Assembly: GCF_007970185.1 (NCBI RefSeq)
Contig: NZ_CP042431.1
Coordinates: 7,051,342-7,115,341 of the forward strand
Reading direction: 5' to 3'
DNA: 64,000 bases
Origin: Pseudobacter ginsenosidimutans
Lineage (GTDB): Bacteria; Bacteroidota; Bacteroidia; Chitinophagales; Chitinophagaceae
Shown: piece by piece, positions 57,351 through 64,000 of the stretch
Layout of the letters: every line of letters starts with the position of its first letter
Position numbering within the stretch: the first letter of the stretch is position 1
The notes under the pieces: generated by a model
Databases searched by the model: none
What the model saw: only the letters and a program-made list of their open reading frames with translations
Told to the model about the DNA's origin: nothing
Program-made: the position numbers and the translations under genes

Positions 57351-58109
57351 ATGAAGAGTAAGTACACCATAGAAGATATAGCCCGTTATGCCGAAGGGCT
57401 GATGGAGGCCGATGAGCTGCCGGACTTTGAAGCAGCGCTGGCCGGTGATGCTGAACTGCAGCAGCAGTACCAGCTATACCTTGAAGCTGAAAGCAAGCTG
57501 CATAAACATTTCGCTTCACAGGAAGGAGAAGAAAAGCTGAAGCTAACGTTGCAGAATATGCGACAAGAATTCTTCTCAGCAGAAGCTCCGGTGAAATCCA
57601 TCTCTCCCGTACGGAACAAGGTAGTGAAAATGATGTGGCGGAAAGTAGCGGTGGTGGCAGCAGCAGCTGTGCTGGTGGCAGTGTTCCTTTGGCAGCCCTG
57701 GAACAGGGACCTGTACACGAAGTTTGCAGATACGGAAATGGTCAGCTCTGTGGAAAGAGGAACACATACAGACAGTCTCCTGGCAAAAGCCACAACGGCT
57801 TTCAATGCAAAAGAGTTCTCTTCCGCAGCAGTCTATTTGTTTGAAATTGTTCAGACAGATTCTACCAACAGTTTTGCACAATTCTATTATGGAGTAAGCT
57901 TATTGCAATCTGGTAAAACAGAGATCGCACGCGAAACACTCACAAAACTCGCAGCGGGAAGTTCCGCATTCAAATACGAAGCCATGTTCTACATGGCTCT
58001 CAGTTACCTCAAAGAAAAGGACGAAACGAATTGCAAAAAATGGTTGCAGCAGATCCCGGCCGAATCGGGCAATTATGGAAAGGCAAAGGAACTGTTGCAG
58101 GCCCTGTGA
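57351..58109 (+). CDS. Membrane TPR protein, probable anti-sigma factor
   Basis: A 252-residue protein. The N-terminal ~70 residues (IEDIARYAEGLMEADELPDF) resemble the sigma-binding domain of Bacteroidota anti-sigma factors, without zinc ligands. A transmembrane helix spans about 98-115 (VAVVAAAAVLVAVFLWQ). The C-terminal part has TPR-like helices (about 140-250, SSAAVYLFEIVQTDSTNSFA). Only one base separates it from the sigma gene, so the two are co-translated. The anti-sigma role is inferred from architecture and position. Confidence 0.75.
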   Translation: MKSKYTIEDIARYAEGLMEADELPDFEAALAGDAELQQQYQLYLEAESKLHKHFASQEGEEKLKLTLQNMRQEFFSAEAPVKSISPVRNKVVKMMWRKVAVVAAAAVLVAVFLWQPWNRDLYTKFADTEMVSSVERGTHTDSLLAKATTAFNAKEFSSAAVYLFEIVQTDSTNSFAQFYYGVSLLQSGKTEIARETLTKLAAGSSAFKYEAMFYMALSYLKEKDETNCKKWLQQIPAESGNYGKAKELLQAL

Positions 58110-58134
58110 GAAAGATAATGATGAAAAACGGGGT

Positions 58135-58165
58135 GGCGGCAAAACTGCCGCCTCTTCGTTTTTTT
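58135..58165 (+). terminator. Rho-independent terminator of the sigma operon
   Basis: GGCGGCA (58135-58141) pairs with TGCCGCC (58146-58152), followed by a T-rich tract ending in seven T. Confidence 0.75.
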
Positions 58166-58201
58166 AGTCTTGTAACTACCTGAATCACAAATGGTTCCCG
58201 G

Positions 58202-58224
58202 GGCCGCAAATTGCGGCCTTTTCA
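58202..58224 (+). terminator. Second hairpin downstream of the sigma operon
   Basis: GGCCGC (58202-58207) pairs with GCGGCC (58213-58218), followed by TTTT. It may back up the terminator 40 bp upstream. It also lies just before the CBS gene's promoter region. Confidence 0.5.
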
Positions 58225-58290
58225 TTTGTCCATTAGTCTCCTTTTTTGTAATTTACGAGTAACGATTCTTCACCAAAACATCAATGCTGT

Positions 58291-58728
58291 ATGAACAAAA
58301 AAGTAACCGACATCTTACTCAGGAAGGGCAGTAACATCACAACCGTTAACCCCGGTACTTCTGTGTTGGAAGCATTGCAGATCATGGCAGACCAGAACAT
58401 CGGTTCTGTGCTGGTAATGGATAATGGACAATACCTTGGCATCATGACAGAACGTGACTATTCCCGTAAGATCATTCTGAAAGGAAAGTCATCTACCGAT
58501 ACCACTGTGAAAGATATTATGTCATCCGATTTTCCCAGGGTGACCGCTGCTGATTCCATCGATTATTGCATGCAGTTGATGTCCGACAAAAATATCCGGT
58601 ACCTTCCTGTGTTCGAGCTTGAACAGGTAATCGGTATTATTTCCATCAATGATGTGGTGAAAGAAACCATCCTTTCACATGAGGAGACGATCACACAATT
58701 GAAAGATTACCTGCACAGCAGCCGATAA
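58291..58728 (+). CDS. CBS-domain pair protein
   Basis: A 145-residue protein consisting of two CBS domains (about 10-62, TVNPGTSVLEALQIMADQNI; and 75-128, RVTAADSIDYCMQLMSDKNI). Such stand-alone pairs bind adenine nucleotides and act as energy sensors. A near-canonical promoter lies just upstream: TAATTTAC preceded by TTTG about 20 bp earlier. It is monocistronic, ending in a strong terminator. Confidence 0.9.
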   Translation: MNKKVTDILLRKGSNITTVNPGTSVLEALQIMADQNIGSVLVMDNGQYLGIMTERDYSRKIILKGKSSTDTTVKDIMSSDFPRVTAADSIDYCMQLMSDKNIRYLPVFELEQVIGIISINDVVKETILSHEETITQLKDYLHSSR

Positions 58729-58760
58729 AGATATTATCATCTGCCGCACCCGGGCAGGGA

Positions 58761-58787
58761 GCCCTCTTGCTACAAGAGGGCTTTTTT
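58761..58787 (+). terminator. Strong rho-independent terminator
   Basis: GCCCTCTTG (58761-58769) pairs perfectly with CAAGAGGGC (58773-58781) over a three-base loop, followed by six T. Confidence 0.9.
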
Positions 58788-58825
58788 ATCTCCTTAAACC
58801 TTATTCCTAACATAAACTGTTCTCA

Positions 58826-59065
58826 ATGGAACACTACCTGAACAAAAGTGGCAATTCGCCGATCACCCGATTCCTTATCGAAGATGAAAAGGTGACGGTT
58901 TGGTACAACGACGACACTTCCTATTCCTATTCTTACCCGCGCGCCGGACAACCCATTGTAGACAAGATCAAAGAACTGGCTGTACTGGGCGAAGGTTTGG
59001 CAACCTTTATATCGCAGCAGGCCAAATTCCTGTACGATCATAAAATAGATAAACCGGGTACATGA
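58826..59065 (+). CDS. KTSC-domain-like small protein
   Basis: A 79-residue protein with TVWYNDDTSYSYSYPRAG and ELAVLGEGLATFISQQAKF, which match the KTSC-type domain (the canonical KTSC tetrad is not present). Function unknown. Its stop codon lies inside a hairpin (AACCGGGT with ACCCGGTT), and the DNA becomes A/T-rich immediately after. Confidence 0.78.
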   Translation: MEHYLNKSGNSPITRFLIEDEKVTVWYNDDTSYSYSYPRAGQPIVDKIKELAVLGEGLATFISQQAKFLYDHKIDKPGT

Positions 59066-59072
59066 CCCGGTT
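59052..59072 (+). terminator. Hairpin overlapping the KTSC stop codon
   Basis: AACCGGGT (59052-59059) pairs with ACCCGGTT (59065-59072) around the stop codon. The following sequence (ATTAATTG) is A/T-rich but has no true T tract, so it is a weak terminator candidate. Confidence 0.45.
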
Positions 59073-59212
59073 ATTAATTGGCTTCATGTACCAGTTTAGT
59101 TAATGAAAGTATAACAATATTGTACAACCGATTTTACGATAAGTACAATTACTTATCAAAACTAAAAAATACCCGAAAAAATAAAACAGATTCCTCTCTC
59201 CTCATTTTTTTG

Positions 59213-62105
59213 ATGGCAGATCCTATTAGTTTTAAAATAAAAAATGTCAACAACTTATTATGGAACTTTAGACAATCCCACCCAGGAATATCAGTACAGC
59301 CTGGTCAGGTTTTCCCTACAGACAGACAGGGTACATTGGTGGAAATTGACGCTCTTCCTGCGGGCGCATCAGTAGACAATATTTTTTATTTCAACTCTCC
59401 AACTGCAGGAAAATTTCTGCAGAGAGTGATCGATGGGGTAATCCGGGCAACTCAATGCGGCGTTTATCCGGGTTCTGATCAAACTTCAAAATTACAGACA
59501 GCATTCAATAATGCAGGCATCAAGTTGATTGTGTTGGATAATCCGGAAGGGTCAGCTATTACTATCAACGGTACACTAACAATTCCATCAGGAAAAGTAC
59601 TTGCTTTTAAGAATGGGAACAAATTGGAAGGCACCGGCACTATCAAAGGAAAATCTCCGCGGATGAATGTGCCAATATTCTATCTCCTACACTAAATCTG
59701 AATGAAGTGGAAAGCGAACTTGGTTACCTTCCAGCAGCCTGGTTTGGCGTAGCAGGTGATGGCATTACCGAGAATACCGCGGCATTCAACAAGATCAAGG
59801 CTAATGTCAAACATAATCTCGTTCAATTTAGTTTCCCAAAAGGTTCGGACATACTCTTTAATGGTTCGATCGATTTTTTATATGCAAAGACTTTCCGGGT
59901 CATGCCGGGAGTTAGATTTACCGGAGACGGCAATCTGATACAGGTAATCTTTGATGCAGGATATACACAGGAAATTTTTGGCCCCGTAATGGATGTATTG
60001 TATCCAAGATCTGTAACCGGCATGGTTTCAGTAAAATGGTATGGCTGTAAGGGCGATGGAGTAACAAACGACAACAGTGCAATGGTAAGGGCAATCGGAG
60101 TAGCTAATTCCCGATTCATGGATATTTTCGTTCCTGCCGGCAGTTACCTCTTAACAGGGTCTGATATTAATGTATATGGGGCCTACTCCAAAAATTTATT
60201 TTTGAAAGCGGTGCAAAATTTACTGGCACGGTTCTGATAAAGCAAGTAATTATTCAGGCGGACTATAATGCTCAAATCGCTGATACGTCTGTATATTTTT
60301 CCGATCCAAAACCTTATGCCGGTCTGTTCTCTGTTAGATGGTATGGAGCATTGGGAAATGACTCCAACAACGATACAGAGGCTGTAAACAAAGCAAATCT
60401 TGTTCTGGCAGAAAGAGGAAAGCTTTATTTTCCCAGAGGTATATACAGGCTCGATGGAGCATTGATCAACAATGAAGTAGTGGGAGATGGAAGAACAACC
60501 ACGCTGAAAGCCTGGGACTCCAACACGCAGGTGGTTTTTAAAGTAGGACGACATATAGTAAGTACAGACACGGGCCTTAGAAGCATCGAAAATTTTGTTG
60601 TAGATGGAAGCAACGTTGCAATAGGCCTGCAGTTTAATAATGGCGGAGTCAATGATATGTACGCAGGCAGGTGGAGATTCAGAGATATTGTATTTTCACA
60701 ATGTATACGGTCAATAGACAAGCCTACAGGCAATAGTATGAACATTTTCGATGGCTGTGCTTTCATAGGTTCTGCTTCCACAGATTATCACTACTATGCC
60801 CAGGACCTACCGGCCATGCATGCAGGCCTTGACAAATTCTTCAACTGCCGCTTTTTTGGTTCAAGGAAAGCCGCTGCATACATTAATGATACTGAGGGAG
60901 GCGGCACCCGATTCCAGGATTGTGTATTTGAATACAATTATGGATTTACCATTTTCATTAAGAAAGGAGGAGTCAAGCACCATGTATTACCTGTGGTGAT
61001 AGATAATTGCTGGATGGAAGGTAATGCCTCAGGAAGTGTCAACGGCTTTCCTGTAGATATTAACGGAGAAATTTTCACCACCCCCTTCGATTATTATTTT
61101 GAAGAATGTAATGCAGTGAAATTACAGAACACTACAATGTGCCGGATTAAACTGGTAAAGAGCGCCGTGTTTGCAGATACTGTTTCATATGGTTATCAAC
61201 CTGGCAAAGTTGTTGAAAAAGATGCAGACAGTCTCTTTGTTGAAAAAACAAAATTTGGCTGGAACATGACAGATAGCGGAGCTTATCTTGAAGACAAGAT
61301 CGCTTATGCCTCAGAAACGGGAGGGGCAAGGTTTCGAAGTACATTCCCTGCCGGATTCACTGGAAAAAATATACCGGGAGTACTATTTGCACATAAGCTG
61401 GACACTCTAAGCGGCTTCACTCATGGAGGAGCTTTCGACATGAGTCTGCAACAGGATGGCGAGTTGACAAATTCCTGTATAGAGATATCAAATGTTACAG
61501 CCAGTGGATACATCACTCCAACTGCCTATACACCAACAGTAGGGAAATATATTGTTGCAGCCATTGGCATGAAACTTATTTCCGGCCCACAAGCATATAT
61601 GATAGATAATAATTCCAGCATACTACTGGCTCAAACCAGCACAATCGGGCAATGGGAGTATTTTTATACAATTCTCAAACTACAGGGAGCAGGGACCAGA
61701 ACACTGTATGTTGACGCCGCGAGAAATGCTGGCAGCACATTTCGTATTTCATGTCTGATGTATGTGGAGTTCAACACACACCAGGCAGCAGTCGAGTTTG
61801 TGAAGAAAAACATTTTTCCAGGACCTCTTACTTTCCAAAACAGTATACGAACAGTCACTGCCAATTATAGTCCTGTCCCGGATGACGAAACAATACTGGT
61901 TAACACCAATTCAGGCAATGTAACTATTAGCTATAATACCACGATGAACACCAAGATTCGAAATATAGTAAATATCGGTACATCTGGTAATCAGGTAACA
62001 GTCCTGCCTTCATCCGGTACTATCAATGGCAGCCCCAGTGCTGTTATTGCAGATGGCTTATCACTTAGATTGCAAAGCAATCTCACCGATATCTATTCCT
62101 TTTGA
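59213..62105 (+). pseudogene. Orphan tailspike-like beta-helix protein with four homopolymer indels
   Basis: The reading frame breaks four times in homopolymers: AAAA (59650-59653, one A short), TTTTT (60199-60203, one T short), AAAA (60239-60242, one A too many) and TTTT (60297-60300, one T short). Undoing them gives 964 residues from the ATG at 59213. The protein repeats pectate-lyase-3-type modules: AAWFGVAGDGITENTAAFNK, VKWYGCKGDGVTNDNSAMVR and VRWYGALGNDSNNDTEAVNK. The last 584 residues (60351-62105) are intact and contain a right-handed beta-helix and a fibre-like C-terminus (NTNSGNVTISYNTTMN). The gene is more A/T-rich than its neighbours. No phage genes are nearby. Confidence 0.8.
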
Positions 62106-62115
62106 TTATTTTTAA

Positions 62116-62146
62116 AAATGGCGCCTTTGTTCAGAAGGCGCCATTT
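62116..62146. terminator. Bidirectional terminator
   Basis: AAATGGCGCCTT (62116-62127) pairs with AAGGCGCCATTT (62135-62146) over a seven-base loop. It separates the convergent tailspike-like gene and the TlpA-like gene. Confidence 0.8.
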
Positions 62147-62157
62147 CATATAATGTA

Positions 62158-63264
62158 CTACTTCAATAACCCTTCCAGCGTTGTGATCAAACCTTTCTGC
62201 CAGATCGGAGGTCCGAAAGGCTCTGAAGCTTTCGATCCATTGGCTATGAATGCAATCACTTTCCCTTCCTGATCTATCAATGTATAAGCAGGAATGCTGT
62301 TCAACCTGAACACTCTGTGCATAGCATCATCCACCTCATCCGCGCCATGCTGCCAGTTGATGCCATGGTTATCGATGGCCTTGCGCCAGCCCTGCTCCTG
62401 CTCATTTTGAGTAATTCCAAGAATGCTGAAACCTTTGTCTTTGAATTTCGCATATACTTCCCTGAGAAAAGGGAATTCGCCAACACATGGACCACACCAG
62501 GTTCCCCAGTAATCGATCAGTGTCAGTTTGTTCTTTTTTGCAATTTCCCTGATGGAAACAGTATCGCCATCCAGCATCCTTATCCTGAACTCGGGGATCA
62601 AAGCCCCTTCACGCAAAGGCTCGGAAAGTTTTTTATTATAGATGGCATTGGAAAGCAGCTGACCATAATAACCCTCACGTGCAACCGGAGACAGTTTCTC
62701 AAATGCGATCTTCTTTTCCTCACTGGTCATGCTGGCGCTCTGCAACAGGATCAGCGGGAGATAAAGATTATCAGGATGTGCGGTGGCATATTTGGTAATG
62801 CCGGTGCTGATGGCAGCCCCTTTTTGATTCATGATTTTGTTTGAAAGATAGGTTTGAAAATCCGTCATCTGCACAGTGCCCCTGGAGCCGCTCACTTTTA
62901 CTTTGGGCCATTCCTCCATGGCGCCACGAACACTGATCTTTTCCTTGTTGCAGATCAGGAGCGAAGCTGAGCTATTTTTTCCTTCGATAGTGAGAATGAA
63001 TAATTTCCCTTCGTAGACGATCGCCTTGCTGAAGCTTGCTTTTTCACCACTGGCGGTTGTTACGGCAATTGTATCCCTGTATTTTGATCCCGGTTTTTCC
63101 AGGTCTGCATCTTTTTTGGCAATCAGGTATAATCTTGTTCCATCCGGAAGACCTTTCAGGTTGATGGAAACAGTAAACCCATCCGCCTGCGGAGAAAGCG
63201 GGGTATTTGCGGATGCCGCATTCACCAGGAAAGGAATGCAAAAGGCCAAATGAAATGCTTTCAT
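62158..63264 (-). CDS. TlpA-like thiol-disulfide protein with DUF4369-type N-terminus
   Basis: A 368-residue exported protein (signal peptide MKAFHLAFCIPFLVNAASA). The N-terminal beta domain (about 25-120) looks like DUF4369 (FTVSINLKGLPDGTRLYLIA). The C-terminal thioredoxin fold (about 222-368) has W256-C-G-P-C260 (DYWGTWCGPC) and the cis-proline SIPAYTLID. These proteins reduce disulfides in the periplasm. It ends just past a terminator shared with the upstream convergent gene. Confidence 0.9.
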   Translation of the reverse strand: MKAFHLAFCIPFLVNAASANTPLSPQADGFTVSINLKGLPDGTRLYLIAKKDADLEKPGSKYRDTIAVTTASGEKASFSKAIVYEGKLFILTIEGKNSSASLLICNKEKISVRGAMEEWPKVKVSGSRGTVQMTDFQTYLSNKIMNQKGAAISTGITKYATAHPDNLYLPLILLQSASMTSEEKKIAFEKLSPVAREGYYGQLLSNAIYNKKLSEPLREGALIPEFRIRMLDGDTVSIREIAKKNKLTLIDYWGTWCGPCVGEFPFLREVYAKFKDKGFSILGITQNEQEQGWRKAIDNHGINWQHGADEVDDAMHRVFRLNSIPAYTLIDQEGKVIAFIANGSKASEPFGPPIWQKGLITTLEGLLK

Positions 63265-63365
63265 GACTTTTGATTGATTGGGAATAAAAAATAGTTACAA
63301 CAATAATTTGCTGTAATGATCAAAAGAAGCACTGAAAGAAAAAAAAGATTTTCGATTCACCCTGT

Positions 63366-63397
63366 CAAAAAAATGCCCTCCGGAATCCGGAGGGCAT
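63366..63397 (-). terminator. Terminator of the MutS2 gene
   Basis: ATGCCCTCCGG (63373-63383) pairs with CCGGAGGGCAT (63387-63397) over AAT. On the minus strand a seven-base T tract (63366-63372) follows the stem, so it serves the MutS2 gene. Confidence 0.85.
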
Positions 63398-63427
63398 CGA
63401 TATACTGAACTAATTTTTAATTCTTTA

Positions 63428-64000
63428 TCACTTTTTTGTTTTCAATTCTTCACTCCCTTCTTTTTCTGCAACAACTACCAGATCACTCAGGTCGACCGTG
63501 ATTGGCATCAACCCTAATTGCACTACGGCTTTCTTTCCGCGGATCTCCTTCACTTCACCCACCTGGTGGTTCTTCTTCATCAGTACTTTGTTACCAACTA
63601 CAATTTCGCCTCCCACCTGATCGTATTTGGAACCGATCTTCTTTTTCACTTTTTCATTGGCGTGTTGCTGGTTCTGTTTGAAGAGCAGGATCTGTAATTG
63701 TTTGATCAGTTCTTTCCTGTCTTCAGTTACTTCCGTCTTGCGCCAGTCCAGTACGATCTGTTTGAGCTTGCGCTCCATGTCTTTCAGATAAGCGATCCTG
63801 TCTTCCGTGATCTTGTTCTGATGCTTCAGCAATTCCACCTGCTGATGGTGTCGTTCCTTATTCATCAGGGCTTCCATTTCCTTGCGCATGCGTTCATTTT
63901 CTCTCAGCGCCTTATTGAGCTCTTTCTCTTTCTTTTCCACTTCGCGGAGGTCCTGTTCCGTTCTGTTGAGCAGTTTATCCAGCCTGAAATGATCTTCATC
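63428..64000 (-). CDS. mutS2: Endonuclease MutS2, C-terminal part, without Smr domain
   Basis: The last 190 residues lie in the window; the frame is open to the right edge without a start. A long charged coiled coil (LLNRTEQDLREVEKKEKELN, ELLKHQNKITEDRIAYLKDM) is followed by the small beta domain GGEIVVGNKVLMKKNHQVGE and VKEIRGKKAVVQLGLMPITV, which precedes the Smr nuclease in typical MutS2 proteins. Here the protein stops about 25 residues later, so no Smr domain is present. The ATPase region should lie beyond the window. Confidence 0.85.
   Translation of the reverse strand, partial: DEDHFRLDKLLNRTEQDLREVEKKEKELNKALRENERMRKEMEALMNKERHHQQVELLKHQNKITEDRIAYLKDMERKLKQIVLDWRKTEVTEDRKELIKQLQILLFKQNQQHANEKVKKKIGSKYDQVGGEIVVGNKVLMKKNHQVGEVKEIRGKKAVVQLGLMPITVDLSDLVVVAEKEGSEELKTKK

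Noticed and set aside
59213-62105. Prophage remnant around the tailspike-like gene
   Set aside because: No integrase, capsid, tail or lysis gene is near; neighbours are ordinary chromosomal genes.

Overview
The window looks like chromosomal DNA of a Bacteroidota bacterium, most likely of the family Chitinophagaceae. The evidence is two SusC/SusD polysaccharide utilisation loci (PULs), many lipoproteins with SusD-type lipoboxes, a gliding-motility/type IX secretion C-terminal domain, promoters of the Bacteroidota form (TTTG, about 19 bp, TAnnTTTG) and weak Shine-Dalgarno sites. I found no tRNA, rRNA, CRISPR array, transposase or phage structural cluster.

Layout. 1-11.2 kb: a sialic-acid PUL on the minus strand. 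It runs susC, susD, two GH33-type sialidase lipoproteins, a NanA-type lyase, a PKD/LamG surface lipoprotein and a NanM-type mutarotase that is cut by the window edge. A GntR/FadR-family regulator and a small membrane protein lie just upstream. A promoter with an operator-like dyad sits before susC. 11.2-24.8 kb: mixed housekeeping and signalling genes. These include a lipoprotein, a DUF4199/LuxR pair, a hybrid histidine kinase, a class I terpene-synthase-like gene behind a long palindrome, an S10 carboxypeptidase, a NarL-type regulator, an SDR, an AlkD-like protein and an AraC/siderophore-interacting pair. 24.8-35.4 kb: a T9SS-sorted surface protein, a nucleotidyltransferase, a CGNR regulator with repeated operator-like sites, a RidA-like lipoprotein, an esterase, two frameshifted genes (an MhqO-type dioxygenase and a patatin) and a kinase/phospholyase fusion. 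35.4-47.1 kb: a second PUL (SusC, SusD, GH2, GH63-like) with a TPR/HTH regulator upstream. 47.1-50.8 kb: a hairpin-rich intergenic stretch, a small HTH-like protein, an asparaginase N-domain protein, a GltB-like FMN enzyme and a Rnk/GreA-C-type protein. 50.8-58.1 kb: a membrane-bound TPR-CHAT protein, a PKD/barrel-like protein and a surface lipoprotein, divergent from a sigma factor plus an anti-sigma-like TPR membrane protein. 58.3-64 kb: CBS and KTSC proteins, an A/T-rich orphan tailspike-like beta-helix gene carrying four homopolymer indels, a TlpA-like thiol protein and the C-terminus of MutS2.

How the genes work together. The first PUL reads as surface binding and import, release of sialic acid, anomer interconversion, then aldol cleavage, under a GntR-type repressor. 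The second PUL pairs import with beta-galactosidase-like and GH63-like hydrolases. The best candidate for an undescribed system is the 50.8-58.1 kb island, where an exported, membrane-anchored caspase-like (CHAT) protein sits with two envelope proteins and a divergent sigma/anti-sigma-like pair. Other strong leads are the kinase/phospholyase fusion, the terpene synthase with its dyad, and the frameshifted tailspike-like gene.
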